Notes: generated by a model not told the origin, from the sequence alone. Counted from the first letter of the stretch, positions 34,056 through 45,017 are shown. The stretch is DNA of 64,000 bases from Breviolum minutum Mf 1.05b.01 (GCA_000507305.1 DF240180.1:1-64000), one strand, 5' to 3'. Program-made: numbers and translations.

Positions 34056-35160
34056 CAAGTGATGAACCTTACACACTCATGTGCATTTTCCCTACCCAAA
34101 ATCTGCCATGTGAAGTAAACTGGTACTCTGATGGTTTTTCTCATCAACCAAAGGTTAAGTTATATCGTTGGCGGCTACCACGTCCAAGAGAAACTGGATC
34201 TTACTCTACAAACCCGTCAACTCTTTGTTGGAATTTGACTGAAACTAATTACCATGAGGATAGCAACCAAAAAAACATCGAGTGCAACAAGGATAGCAGC
34301 CAAAAAAAAACACCATTCCTGTATGTCAAGTTGCGATTGCATGCAAGAACAGGTTTTATCAAAAAATCCTTCTCATCGTTCATGGCATGCCCGTTGATAC
34401 AAGCAGTTCGGTGAGTTTGGTGCTTGTGTTCTTTGTTTTTTCCACCGATTTTTGCGGGGGTCAAGTGTTTCCCCTGTACCTTTTTACTGGTTTGCAAGGT
34501 GAAACGTCACTTCATTAAGTTGTGTTAGGATTCTTCGCAATACAAAAAAATGTGTGGCAAAAAATCTGCGGAAGAAACTCACAACAAAAAATGAATCCTA
34601 TGCCCATATATCTACCTGCAATTTTGTTCACACAATATTTTTCGTATAGAAATGTCATGAATATCATTTATATGGCATGTTTATGAGCAATTTAAGAAAC
34701 ACCCCTTGGTTTTTCGGCCTCCTTTTTTGCCCCGATTTTTCCGGACCTCTCTAACCTCTCGCACTTTTCGCTCCTTAAAAAGAGAAGATCGACATCGAGA
34801 AGAAACTCTGGTGGGGTGGTCGACCGACCGAATCCGTTGCAGGTTTCGGCCGTTTTTCTGGTGTGAAGTTGGTTGTTTGTTGTTCGCAGGTGTTGGCAAG
34901 CCAACAGGCCCCCTGAAAAAACTGATGATTGGATCCGACGATCGCTTCCTCCTTTCCCAAATGATCCCTTGAAATCAAGGGGGTTTTTGGTCCAACTTCG
35001 GGGGTGTCAAAGGGAATAAAAAGATCCTTTTAAAAAGCCCAAGCATCTGCTTCATCCAAAGTCATCATTTCCGCAGGCTTGGAACCTCCAGATTCGCTCA
35101 AAGGGCTTCGAATCAACATGTGAAGCTTCGGAAAACGGACAGACCCTCCTGGGAAGTGTC
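34056..35160. other. Unique sequence
   Basis: A 111-codon plus frame (34079-34414) has no motif. Other frames are short shadows. Confidence 0.4.
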
Positions 35161-35240
35161 CCTACTTGGAGGATCATCCCAGGACTTATAACTGGTTGAG
35201 GATCACCCCCATTTACAAACCATGAAGTTCGGCCATTTGG
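35161..35240 (-). mobile_element. Family D fragment, interrupted by family A
   Basis: CCTACTTGGAGGATCATCCCAGG, then GAGGATCACCCCCATTTACAAACC and GGCCATTTGG in the reverse order of copy 1. It stops at the left end of a family A element. The sequence after that element begins TTTCTTGGAGG. Confidence 0.6.
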
Positions 35241-35242
35241 AA

Positions 35243-35340
35243 CTAGTTGGTGGTTTCCACCCATTTGAAAAAATATTCGTCAAGATGGGAATCTTCCCCA
35301 AATAGGGGTGAACATTAAAAAAATATGTGAAACCAGTTAG
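35243..35340 (+). mobile_element. Family A element, copy 12
   Basis: CTAGTTGGTGGTTTCCACCC at the left; the right end is shortened to GTGAAACCAGTTAG. It appears to sit inside or at the end of a family D copy. Confidence 0.8.
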
Positions 35341-35592
35341 TTTCTTGGAGGGGTATTGAAATATAAAGGCAGGGGCGACAGGGTAGTTATAAACCCTTTT
35401 TTGTACCCAAGTGACCCGGTGTTTATTAATTTCATTACCCAAGTGACAAAAGACACATGGGATGCGAATCAAACAACAAGCCGTCGATGGGGAAGGATGT
35501 TTTTCTTAGAAAAAAAAAGTAGCCACTCCTGCAGAAACTGCTCGTTTCTTCATTTGCAGATTAGCGTTCGTGTAGTGCTAGTGCCTATAGGA
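35341..35592. other. Unique sequence
   Basis: Part of a 120-codon plus frame (35356-35718) that runs across the hairpin unit at 35593 and carries no motif. Confidence 0.4.
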
Positions 35593-35664
35593 TCCATGTA
35601 TGGAATATATCCCTACATTTACCATCAATTTATGCCACATGTAGGCAAATATTCCATACATGGA
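35593..35664. repeat. Short hairpin unit with perfect 16-bp arms
   Basis: TCCATGTATGGAATAT and ATATTCCATACATGGA are exact inverted arms 72 bp end to end. The interior CCCTACATTTACC...CATGTAGGCAAA is also partly paired. A related GGATGGAATATTTACCTACATTTAC lies at 32619. Confidence 0.85.
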
Positions 35665-36017
35665 GCATCTGGGACGCATCAAAAAAATACAAAAATTGAC
35701 ATGCCCCACCTTGCATGAAATTGAAATGTAAAGTAATGTGAATTTGCCGCAGAATTATAAGACGTGTTTGGTCCGAAACTCACTAGGAGATAGAACCGGT
35801 AGCTAGGGGTATGACCTACAGTAGTAATATCAATGTTCATACAATACGTAACTAACAACAAAATAAGAATCTCCGTATCTATCCCATGGTTTTATCATCT
35901 GAAACTTTCATTTCCTTTCAATTAGATTGTGAATGATCCCAAATCAAAAACTGTGAATCTCTTCCTTTTTCATCCTTTTTCAAACATATACACCATTTTT
36001 TCAAAATAAAACTAGTA

Positions 36018-36130
36018 GATACCCTCCGGTAAATTAACATATATAGTAGTGGAAATCCACCTGTTCCAATAGAAAAATACATCTACAACCGGTGGTCCAA
36101 TTTCCAGCCAGCCATTCTAGTTTTCCGTCA
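36018..36130 (-). mobile_element. Family F element, copy 5 (GCTGGCTGG subtype, reversed)
   Basis: ATACCCTCCGGTAAATTAACATA at the left; CAGCCAGCCATTCTAGTTTTCCG at the right. The right side holds the complement of GGCTGGCTGG. Confidence 0.65.
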
Positions 36131-36136
36131 TGCCTT

Positions 36137-36319
36137 GGTCCCCATTACTTGGAGGATCATCCCAGTACTTGTCAGTGATTAATACCCAAGGTTCGTTTTC
36201 GTCCCCCTAAGGATCGGGCAACGTTCCCTTTCCAAATGGCCTTTTCATGGTGGGGTGATCCTAACTACGTCACTACGTATCCAAGTCCTGGGATGATCCC
36301 ATCCTCCAAGTAGGGACCA
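36137..36319 (+). mobile_element. Family D element, copy 2 (long form)
   Basis: TACTTGGAGGATCATCCCAG at the left, GGGATGATCCCATCCTCCAAGTA at the right, with GTCCCCCTAAGGATCGGGCAACG and CCCTTTCCAAATGGCC inside. The flanks GGTCCC/GGGACC extend the inverted repeat. The right arm is partly duplicated. Confidence 0.8.
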
Positions 36320-36420
36320 CCCCAACCCTGCCGGAGTTTTGACACAACACCGATATCGGCACCTCCTAAAGATTCCACCACTTTGGCTAAATCTTCCACC
36401 TCCTTGCCTTGGATTTTAGC

Positions 36421-36450
36421 TTACTTGGATGTCATGGGACGGAAGTTCAA
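36421..36450 (+). mobile_element. Solitary family C end
   Basis: TTACTTGGATGTCATGGGAC with a matching GGAAGTT, but no right partner within 200 bp. Confidence 0.45.
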
Positions 36451-36475
36451 TATAACTAAGCTACTGAAATAAATG

Positions 36476-36580
36476 CTAGTTGGTGGTTGAGCCAACCCAT
36501 CTGAAAAATATGAGTCAAATTGGGTTCATCTTCCCCAAGGATCGGGATGAAAATAAAAAATATGTGGAACCACCACCTAG
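36476..36580 (+). mobile_element. Family A element, copy 13
   Basis: CTAGTTGGTGGTTGAGCCAACCC at the left, GTGGAACCACCACCTAG at the right, with AATATGAGTCAAATTGGGTTC inside. AATG borders both ends. Confidence 0.85.
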
Positions 36581-36639
36581 AATGGCGTTTTGTTTGGAGT
36601 TATAACCCATTGATCCGAACCATTGATCCTCAGTTCCTG

Positions 36640-36775
36640 GGAGGGGCCTGGTGGGTTTTGGGGGGTTTGGGGCCTTCGAATCGGGGTACCCCTTCAGTAA
36701 CAATCCCGGAATCACTTTCGGGGATCCCAGGAATCCCAAACCACCGGGCCCCAAACCAACAAGTAACCATTAGCT
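36640..36775. repeat. G/C-rich low-copy repeat, partner near 46.8 kb
   Basis: GGCCTTCGAATCGGGGTACCCC followed downstream by CCCAAACCACCGGGCCCC, CAAACCAACAAGTAACCATTAG. The region 46816-46890 has GGGGTACCCGGATTCGAATCCC, CAAACCACC and AACCATTAG in a related arrangement. Confidence 0.5.
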
Positions 36776-37934
36776 GAATGCTTGGAAAGAAAATAATAAT
36801 AAATAAATAAAAAATCCCCAAATGGTGGTGAGAAATGGCTTCCGCCCAAGAAAAAACCTTAGTATCGTGGCCATGTAGTTGGGGGGACACACTCTTACAG
36901 TATTCTTATATTTGCTTCAAGTCGTCGGAAAAAAGAAACAAATCTTCCCCAAAATGTAGGGATATATCCATCTTCCCACAAAGGCAAAATCAATTACTAA
37001 GACTTAGATTTGCGATAGATGCTGGGAATCTTTTAAAAATATTCCTGCCAAATGGGTGGGGTTTTAAAAAAAAGTCCAAAAAATCATGATTTAACTATGG
37101 AGCCACCATTTTTCACAATTTTTTTCACCATGATTACCACAGCTCCGTAAAATAGCACCTAAAAAACACCATGGCCAGCTCCACAAGTTACGTAGCTGTG
37201 GAAGTTCCGGGGACTTCTCCTCCTCAGCCTGCCAGAGATTGCGTGAGCCAGGGGAGAACAAGATGGTTTTACCGATCCAAAGCTGGAAATCTTAAAGGAT
37301 GAAACCCAACAGCGAATCCTGGATGGCCATAAAAAACAGACCACTTGAAGACTGAAAAAACTGTATGTTTTGTGTCTTACAGTAATGAGGGACTTTTCCA
37401 GCCAGAAGAAGATACCACATCATCTGTATAGATATCAGAAGATACCTGCTTGCATCTGGAGAGTGAGTCGTTAGGTGATTGTAACTTGTTCAACCTCGTG
37501 ACAATTTATTCCACCCCTAGGATTGGTAGAGCTGTTGAGTCTCCTCCCAAGGCTGCGGGCTCACGCGTTTGCGGATACCCGGGTGATAATCATCCCCCCC
37601 CTCTGTTGATAAAAATCTGAACAGGAGAAGGGGTTCATGTGGTTTCTCTGACCTGCAAGAAAAAACAAAGAGGTGTCTCTTCCTCAAAAGAATAACACAA
37701 ACTGATTGGTTTATAATCAAGTTTAATTGGTGGTTTTTTGGGTGGTTTTTTAGTGGTTTGGTCCATTCCTGGGAGAAATCCTACCATTCGTTGACTTTTT
37801 TTTTCAGCGGCAGAAACCCGCTTCCACCTACCTACCTGACCTGCTTCATTTTGGTCCATGCCAAGTTGAACTTGTAAGTCTCAAACTCCAAGGCTGCAGG
37901 ATCCTGCACCTGGGCCAATGGGTTGTCTTACCTT
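36776..37934. other. Unique sequence
   Basis: Frames are under 90 codons. A TAAATAAATAAA tract at 36795 is the only repeat seen. Confidence 0.45.
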
Positions 37935-38062
37935 ACCACCCCAACCGAAAAGTCACATGACTGCCTGGAAAATTCACCATTTTTTAATAGGGGATAGGGG
38001 TCGGATACATCTTGGAAAATGGTTGGTGGACAAATTGTCATGTTAGTTTTCGGGGGGGAGTA
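37935..38062 (+). mobile_element. Family F element, copy 6 (diverged)
   Basis: ACCCCAACCGAAAAGTCACATGACTGCCTGG at the left; CAAATTGTCATGTTAGTTTTCGGGGGGG at the right, with AATAGGGGATAGGGGTCGGATACATCTT inside. The core is a diverged form of the GCTGGCTGG subtype. Confidence 0.65.
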
Positions 38063-38084
38063 ATTTTGTCTTAACAGTGGTCAC

Positions 38085-38150
38085 TATATGACACCAACCC
38101 AAGCTCCATGCTCTAGTATAAGGGAAAATTCTCCAAACTACCATATATTA
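38085..38150 (+). repeat. Low-copy repeat, partner at 53.96 kb
   Basis: ATATGACACCAACCCAAGC, then AGTATAAGGGAAAATTCTCC and AAACTACCAT. The same order occurs at 53963-54030 with about one substitution every six or seven bases. Confidence 0.7.
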
Positions 38151-38193
38151 TATTTGGGTCGATTTGAATGGGTAGGAATCTGGGCCAAAAATT

Positions 38194-38301
38194 CTTAGTT
38201 GGTGGTTGAACCAACCCATCCGAAAAATATGCTCGTCAAATTGGATCATTTCCCCAGGTAGGGGTAAAAAGACAAAAAATATCTGAAATGCCACCACCCA
38301 G
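38194..38301 (+). mobile_element. Family A element, copy 14
   Basis: CTTAGTTGGTGGTTGAACCAACCC at the left, GAAATGCCACCACCCAG at the right. The core AATATGCTCGTCAAATTGG is intact. Confidence 0.85.
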
Positions 38302-38416
38302 TTCATTTCCAGCTTTGTTTGGTTTAGGACATGGCGAATCTCCGGGGGCGACCTACTACTTGGCCGAGCCATTGAGTAGTTCATCTAAGCCCCCCACTCC
38401 CACCCCCGGAAAATGA

Positions 38417-38516
38417 CCCTCCGGTAAACTAACATAGCTGGCTGGAACATCCCCAGGTTCAATAGGAAATACCTCTTCAAAAGGTCCATGTTCTATTGCT
38501 ATGTTAGTTTACCGGA
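38417..38516 (+). mobile_element. Family F element, copy 7 (GCTGGCTGG subtype)
   Basis: ACCCTCCGGTAAACTAACATAGC and GCTATGTTAGTTTACCGGAAAAT. The core GAACATCCCC, AATAGGAAATACCTCTTCAAAAGGTCC is close to 24640. Its right end appears to double as the left end of the next unit. Confidence 0.85.
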
Positions 38517-38616
38517 AAATTAACAAATGCGACCTGAAAAGTGACTATTTCAAAAGGAAAGGCTTGTCATCCAAGGAGCATTTTGCAGGGGCGAACTGTT
38601 AGTTTACAGGAGTGAA
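38511..38616 (+). mobile_element. Family F element, copy 8 (ACCTGAAAAG subtype)
   Basis: Left GGAAAATTAACAAATGCGACCTGAAAAG, core TGACTATTTCAAAAGGAAAGG, right GGCGAACTGTTAGTTTACAGGAGT. It overlaps or directly abuts copy 7. Confidence 0.7.
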
Positions 38617-38639
38617 ATCATTTGGCTATAATTAAAAAT

Positions 38640-38814
38640 GAGCAGTGATCAAAAACCCTCGTGACATTCCACTATATTGGTTGGTTCATAGGGATCCTTG
38701 ACATATATTGGCTTGTTAGAACTACCTATATGTATATATATATATATAGCTGGGTACTTGTAGCACTTGACACCCTTATAACCCAACCAACCAGGGTGAA
38801 ATGATCACTGCTCA
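38640..38814 (+). mobile_element. Family H element, copy 3 (most complete)
   Basis: TGAGCAGTGATCAAAAACCCTC at the left and AGGGTGAAATGATCACTGCTCA at the right give the true ends of the family. Inside: CTATATTGGTTGGTTCATAGGGATCC, an expanded TATATA tract, and ACCCAACCAACCAGG. AAATG lies at both outer borders. Confidence 0.9.
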
Positions 38815-39287
38815 AATGTGTCATCCCCTTCCCAAAGAACTCATCGACATCGGCCTTCACCTCGGTCTTCGCCTCCGCCACTTTTTCCTGCAAAACGTAG
38901 CTTCCAACAGGGGATAGCGAATAGCCGGCGTGAAGGTTGGGAACGTTTCACAAATTCCATGTATCCCCAAGAAAATACAATTTTTTCAAGCACCATACCC
39001 AAAAAGCAAAACAAACACGCAAAATTTCCTTGGACGTTCAACATTATAGCTATGTCCTCGACGTAAATTGTCCAATTGTCCTAAAAGGTGACTGAAGCGG
39101 AGCTAGACAATGAATGGTTTGTTCATGGATAGTCAACGTGCCCCCTCCCAGAAATATGGTCTTATTGATTAACCATTGGTTTCCCCTAATAAGGCCTTAA
39201 TTAAACCCTTATTTCTAGGTGGGGATACGTTGGGGGAGCAGGTTAACCAGCCATAATTTACCTTCATCTGAGCAACAAAACCCGTAG
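38815..39287. other. Unique sequence
   Basis: An 82-codon plus frame (38818-39066) with a Ser/Pro/Arg-rich start has no recognised domain. CTAATAAGGCCTTAATTAAACCC around 39187 resembles GTAAGGCCTTAGGAAGGG at 54230 only weakly. Confidence 0.4.
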
Positions 39288-39372
39288 ACATGACATTCCA
39301 TTAATTCTACCCATTGGTTCATAACAGGATCCCTTAGAAAGGCTTCTTATCATCTCTAACTGGTTAGCATTT
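39288..39372 (+). mobile_element. Possible family H fragment
   Basis: GACATTCCATTAATTCTACCC, ATTGGTTCATAACAGGATCCC and CTAACTGGTTAG follow family H order with many changes. Confidence 0.35.
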
Positions 39373-40380
39373 GATCCTGTACAGCAAAGGGTTTTGGTGC
39401 TCACCTTGTTCAACAATACCACCACTTTGTTGGCTTTTCAGTGAATAAATTGGCTATGAATCAGAATCATGGGAATAAATTGGCTAAAGTTGCAGCCACT
39501 CCTTTTTTGGGTGCCAAAAAAATCTGGATCCACCTTGGAGTCCAAGTTTGGTAATACAGAAATGGATCATAATTTCATTTCTGTTCTGTATTCAAATGGA
39601 TCCATTTTTTTGGAGCTCCCAAATCAGTTTTGTAAAGCATACATACCAACTAGTTACTAGATGGGATATATTAATTATCTAACTACCGATATCACAACTG
39701 GAAGTTCTTGCTTAAAAATTGGGTGAACACTTGTATGCTGGCCCCTTCACCCGTCGCCACCAGGATTTTTGATCCCCCGCAGCGTCCTGCTGCTGGATCG
39801 CGGCTCGAAGATGGAGTTCTGGCCGAGTTTTGCGGGGTCAGTGATCTTGGATTTACTTTTTCGGTGCTTGGAAGAAGTAAAAACATATTCTCCCAAATCG
39901 TGGGTTTTCATGGTGATTTACCATGGTAGCATCCGTAAAAAATCACCTTAAAGAAAATCCAAATGATTGGGAAAAAGTGAGGATTTCTTTACCCATAAAA
40001 ATTCCATGGGATGAGGTATATTTGCCTACATGTTTTGGTGGATTTTTGATGGTATAAAAGTAGAATACGTACAATAATGGGAACTTGAAGAGAGAGGCAC
40101 CCTCTGTTAATCTTGCGTGAAAAAGGTACTGTGAGGAGAATCACCCTAAATTCCCTTGATGGAATTTAGGGGGAGAGAAATCGCGTGCGTTCCTTCCAGG
40201 ATGCCAGTGACCACCAGGACTTTTACATTTCTTGTGCAGGGCATCGCTATGAATCAAGACTTTCACTGTTGCTGGACGCGGGGTACATTCAAAATAGAGG
40301 GCCCAGATATAGCTTTTGGATGATGCACTGAATAGTATACAAATCACCATGGTTTCCCGTCCTTGATTATATAATCTGAG
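39373..40380. other. Unique sequence
   Basis: Frames under 82 codons, no motif. CCTTGATGGAATTTAGG near 40152 pairs locally with CCTAAATTCC just before it. Confidence 0.45.
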
Positions 40381-40493
40381 CAATTTATTATAAATCCTTA
40401 ACCTGATTTAAGGAAACTTTTGGGGGGATTCCCTTACTAAACTACCTTTTGGGGTGACCTCGGCTGAGGTCGTTATAAATTGACCAGATATAA
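40381..40493 (+). mobile_element. Family I element, copy 3 (left end decayed)
   Basis: TTCCCTTACTAAACTACCTTTTGGGGTGACC, GGCTGAGGTCGTTATAAATTGACCAGATATA. The right end is intact; the left shows only AACCTGATTTAAGGAAAC. Confidence 0.7.
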
Positions 40494-40907
40494 CGGTACT
40501 TTCTGTGCTGTGGTTTCACCAAACATTTCAGGCACCTCAAATGGAAAATACTCACCTATATATAGCTATATAAGCTGTATGGATACGGCCTATGTAAGGG
40601 AAAACTCACCCCCTAAAATCGCCTTATAAGGTTCAGTACCTCCATTTTAGATATGATGGTTTGTTCTGACAATGGTTGGTGTATGGGACTTCTTTTACCC
40701 AGGACATGATATGTTCATCGGAAACCAACTTGATGCTATCAATTTATTTTGCACCAAAAAAATCTCAATTTCATTTGGCGCGATCAAATCACTATATAAA
40801 TCATCTTGAAATTAACAGAAATCCACAAGAGTAATCTGCATATCAGATTGTTTTTGTGCCCGCCAACCTGCCCAAAATCTCGCAACAACTGTCATCTGAA
40901 TCACCCA
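40494..40907. other. Unique sequence
   Basis: ACCTATATATAGCTATATAAGC near 40553 is a small AT palindrome. Nothing gene-like. Confidence 0.45.
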
Positions 40908-41001
40908 CTATCCCCCAAGGAACTAACATATCCGATCTTGGGAAAGGAAAATCATCTTCAAAAGTGCCTCGGGATGGGATATGTTCGTTCCCAGGAGGGC
41001 A
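40908..41001 (+). mobile_element. Family E element, copy 5
   Basis: CTATCCCCCAAGGAACTAACATATCC and GGGATATGTTCGTTCCCAGGAGGGC. The core CTTGGGAAAGGAAAATCATCTTC is very close to copy 1. Confidence 0.85.
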
Positions 41002-41170
41002 AGTTACTAAACCACCCTACTTTGTTGAGATGACTGTAGTCACTTTAGTCTCACAGCTGGCTGGCTCAACTGCCGCTTAAAAAAGTTTCACCTGGTCTGC
41101 GAACTTCTTGGGCACCCGTAGCACCTGCAGTGATTGATTTTTTGTCAGAAATCCTGTGGCAGATCATATG

Positions 41171-41286
41171 GTTCATCAAAAATCGAATGGGACCTTACCA
41201 ACGGACCCCTAATTAAGTTGGTAGAGCTAGTAGATACTCAGGTTTAGGGGTCCGTTCAGTGGGTCCTGTTTGAGATTCCTTGATAT
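41171..41286 (+). mobile_element. Family J element, copy 2
   Basis: TCATCAAAAATCGAATGGGACC, TTACCAACGGACCCCTAATTAAG, GATACTCAGGTTTAGGGGTCCG, TTCAGTGGGTCC. The inner arms AACGGACCCCTAA and TTTAGGGGTCCG are nearly perfect. Confidence 0.8.
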
Positions 41287-41317
41287 GAGAAAACTATCCC
41301 TGTTTAACCATACGGTT

Positions 41318-41365
41318 TCAGGTATATAGCAAGCAGTGACTGCCGGATTTCTGAAATATCAATGG
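41318..41365. mobile_element. Possible family B solitary end
   Basis: GCCGGATTTCTGAAATATCAATGG resembles a family B right end (GGATTTCTGAACCATCAACAG). No left end. Confidence 0.35.
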
Positions 41366-41597
41366 TACCACTTGGATTGTTTCAAGGGTTGGGTTCCAAG
41401 CTCGAGATGATTTGCTGTCACTATTTGGATGATCCACAAAGGTGGCTACAACAGTGATTTTGCGGGCAAAGAAATTGTATAATCTACAAATTTCCACCCG
41501 CAATGTAACAGGCACTCGTTTTGCTGCATCGGTGTATAGATCTGTGGTTTCACTTTCTTTTTCTGGCTAAACTCCATAATCTACTTGGCATCACAGT

Positions 41598-41665
41598 TAG
41601 CAAGTGGTTTAGTAACGATCATTAGATCCATTCAGGCCATTTGGACCACTTGGGATGATCCTCAG
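41598..41665 (-). mobile_element. Family D fragment (right half)
   Basis: TTAGCAAGTGGTTTAGTAACGATC, CCATTTGGACCACTTGGGATGATCCTC: pieces of family D in reverse order, truncated. Confidence 0.4.
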
Positions 41666-42021
41666 GGCTTAACCTCAAGAAAGTGAGTCCTCATCCTGGC
41701 CTCTCTGAAAGATATAGGTCTCTGATTTACTGCTGATGAAAACAACGGGAGGTTCCCCTCGGAATCACCCCCCACCAAAACTTGTTCGAAAAAAAAATGC
41801 AAAACACCCATTCGGAATGAAGAGAGGTCGTTGGACGTTTTGTAACTTCCCCAATGATCCAATCAACCTTTGGGACATGTTTTTTACTGCTAAAGAATTC
41901 ACCTGAGGACCCTGTGACTGAACCGGTTTCGCAGATAGCACCTGTGAATGCCTCAGTGACGAGACGGGCTGAACCGGAGGGGTGAATGCTACGAATGGAT
42001 TTGCTTAAGTGTAATGCTTGG

Positions 42022-42131
42022 ATATGGGGGTTTCCTAAAATGGTGGTACCCAACAACCATCGGTTTTCCTACTAAAAATGATCATTTTGGGGTGTTTTTG
42101 GGGGCACCACCATTTAAGGAAACACCCATAT
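42022..42131 (+). mobile_element. Family G element, copy 4 (diverged subtype)
   Basis: ATATGGGGGTTTCCTAAAATGG at the left; CCATTTAAGGAAACACCCATAT at the right, with GTGGTACCC / GGGGCACCACC inner arms. It has the same architecture as copies 1-3 but a different core. Confidence 0.8.
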
Positions 42132-42260
42132 GGCCACGTCTGTTTCCCGCTAGTTCGCTTTACTTTGGCTGTAAAGATTCGATCCGAAGAAAATGAAGAA
42201 AACCACACAGTTCTAAAAAAACGATTCGGAAAGTTGTGTCGATTTGAAGCCAAAGAATTA

Positions 42261-42346
42261 CTAGTTGGCGGTTTTAACCCATTTGAAAAATATTACTCAA
42301 ATTGGGTCACTTCCCCAAATCAAAAATCTTGGAAACCACCACCTAG
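42261..42346 (+). mobile_element. Family A element, copy 15 (shortened)
   Basis: CTAGTTGGCGGTTTTAACCC at the left, CTTGGAAACCACCACCTAG at the right. The GGGGTGAAAATAAAA block is deleted, giving 86 bp. Confidence 0.85.
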
Positions 42347-44393
42347 ATTCCCTGGAAGCAACAATACATCCTAAGATTCTGTTAGCCAAAAAAATTCACA
42401 TCATGTCTAGATCTCTCGAGGTGGTAGTTGAGGACCAGCACATCCTTTCCGTATACTTGGAATACTAATTTCCTTTTGAGATGGCTTCCTGGCAGGTGCT
42501 ATGTTAGTTTTAGGGGGAGTGTAGTCACCATTCAGCCAAACCTTTGGAAACATTTCAGGAACCTTTTGTGGGATTTTTCAATCTCGATTTTTTTCGGTCG
42601 ATCCGATTGGGATCGGGTGAAAAAAAAACCAGCGCCATCCCCCTGGAAGTCCAAGACCAAACAACAAATATCAACGAATGGTCTTTAAAGATGATCCATG
42701 TAAATGATTCCCTATTACCAAGGGGCAAAATGTTGTTTTTGGACTTCTTGGGTTTCTAAATTTCACAGTTGTTCTGGGTAAAATATAGACAACAGTTTAG
42801 ACGAAAAATCCACGATTCCTAAACTCTCTTGATCACTCTTGGCTCAAAAAAAATCCTCCCGATTCTTTGGCAGGCGGCAGCGAGTTAAAGTTTCCAGGAG
42901 TTCGAGTTCAAAAGCCAATTTTTTTGGTAAGGCCATTTTGGGGTCACAAACTCCCCCCAAGCATCTTTTTGGGTAAAAAAAACGGTTCGAATTTCCGCAG
43001 AACACCCAGCAAAGTTGCATGGTTCTCCGAACTAACGGATTTGTTACACATCAAACCTTGCAGCTTGCATTGTTAGCTGAATGTTTGAAGTTGAAATTGA
43101 ATCAAAAAAATTGCAGGTGTTTGCAACAAACATATTCGTTCTCTTTGCCGGCATTTCCACCAACTCCTTTCATCCACAATAAAATGATGCCACTCATACA
43201 GCACACGTTTTTCTACAAACCACGCTTCGAAACCGAGCGCAACATACTACCATCACCAGCATCACCAGCACCATCATGCCCTGTTGCTGTCACCAGCTGA
43301 TAGGTCAACAACGTCAGCGCAGCGAGGCTAGTGAAAACACTTCGACCTTGGAGGGTGGCTTTTCATCCACGTTGCAAAAGTCGGATCAGCTATTCGTCAG
43401 GAACGGAGATTCCTAGAAATAGTAATAGCATGCAATCGCATGCACGCACCCAGTGGATAGCATTCTATACTCGCACGTGTGATTCTGAGGCCGTCTCCTT
43501 ATACTATGAAGTCGTGCTCCAAAACCCTGTTCAAATCTGCAACTCTGCATTGACTGCATGGGGTTCCCTAGTGTTATCAGTTATCAACTCACTGCCATGA
43601 ACGTTCGTTTTATACTTGACATGGTGGAGAATGTTTCTGCGCTTTATGCCAGTAGTGCTTCAAGAAAACTTGCTGTTTTGATCTCTGCGTGTTCGCGCTT
43701 CCTTTCACAGCCTGCTGGAACTGCATGACGCATTGGAAACCATATGGGATTGGGAAACCTACCACCAGGCAAACCCACACAACAAAGAAACGCGCCTTGC
43801 GTAGACGACCGCAAGACCGTATTCCCTTCAAATTGTATTTGCGGCTTTGTCTTATTTTGTAATATTTTTCGGCCTGCAATTTGATGAGCCTGGAAGATGG
43901 GAAGATTGGCGCGTGTAAGATGGAGCTAAATTGAAAATATGCACAGGGTCGCATTCGAGGGGTTGTCGGCGTCGTTCCAAAGTAACGTCTTGCGTGAACG
44001 ACACTTCGAAAGCCCCCTTTGCTGCAGAACACTTTTGCATCCTGTTACAGTGTCTAGGGGGACCGGTGCCTTTGACTCATGACTTGAAGTAATTTTGGCA
44101 CCAACAAAGGCTAATGCTCCTATGCTGTTGGCCTTCAAATGCGCTGACCTTGGCAACCCTGACATGACAACCGGCAATGACGTCGGCTCCAGGCGCGTTG
44201 TCCAACCGAAGACGAATCGCATTGCTTCTGTGATTTTCCTTGATATTTTGGGCCTGGAATGAGGTCTGCATGGGGAAAGTTCTGCTAGAAATCCGCCCTT
44301 TCGACTGGGCGCGGGTGGGAAATCTAAACTCCAAGATCCAATGGCCGCAGGCTGGACTGAGACGACGGCCATGTAGGAAACTGAGATGACGCC
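42347..44393. other. Unique sequence, several open frames
   Basis: Frames of 140 codons (43610-44032, minus) and 148 codons (43926-44372, minus) overlap each other in different phases with no codon bias I can see. A lone TGCTATGTTAGTTTTAGGGGGAGTG near 42497 is a family F right end. Confidence 0.4.
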
Positions 44394-44475
44394 ACAACAA
44401 CAACAACAACCACAACCACAACAACAACAACAACAACAACCACAACCACAACCACAACCACAACCACGACGACGA
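44394..44475. repeat. (CAA)n/(CAACCA)n repeat
   Basis: CAACAA and CAACCA units followed by GACGACGACG. The minus strand gives a Leu/Trp-rich artefact frame. Confidence 0.95.
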
Positions 44476-44889
44476 CGTGTGACGTCGCTAGGTTAGTATT
44501 GGCCCTTTATCAAAATAAATATTTTGTTTATCCTACAGGGGGATGGCCTCAACCCATACTCATTCATTTTCATCTTGATTCCCCACGAATTGCAAAAAAA
44601 AAACTTTCCTTAACCAGCTAGAATTCTGAAAAAAAAAACGGTTATTTATGCTCAAATTTGATTGGGGGTCTCCAGTAGTCGGATTCAACTAATTGCTGTT
44701 GATGGAACCAAAAAAAACAAAATCAGTTGATTGTGGACGTACCAACCATCCCAACCAGCACACCTCGCCCAGTTGGTACGTTTTCAAGTTGGAAGTTCTG
44801 CCGACATTTCTACCGTAGGATGCATGTCTTGTAGAAAATTATCCTGCTTTCAATGGATGTTCCAGGTTCGGAAGTAAAGTGTGGGATCG
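44476..44889. other. Unique sequence with a lone B-type end
   Basis: TTGCTGTTGATGGAACC near 44693 may be a remnant of family B. Nothing else seen. Confidence 0.4.
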
Positions 44890-45015
44890 GTAGTATAATC
44901 ACCCAAGTGGCAGGTTTATATACCGCTTATGTAACCAAGGTAAAATCTATGCCTTCGTTTGAGGGGGAAAAAAAATCCCAACCCACCTATCACCAGAACC
45001 AGAATAATCCATTAG
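44890..45015 (+). repeat. Low-copy repeat, partner at 14.0 kb
   Basis: Shares TATATACCGCT and CACCTATCACCAGAACCAG plus AATAATCCATTAG with 14006-14108. A family D copy begins at its right edge. Confidence 0.65.
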
Positions 45016-45017
45016 AT

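Noticed and set aside
42825-42850. Spliced-leader-like TTGGCTCAA (dinoflagellate-type leader)
   Set aside because: Only nine bases match and the upstream part of that leader is absent, so it cannot be used to assign the organism.
43610-44463. Overlapping minus frames of 128-148 codons
   Set aside because: Three phases are open together in the same region, which points to chance and a CAA repeat rather than a gene; no motif recognised.
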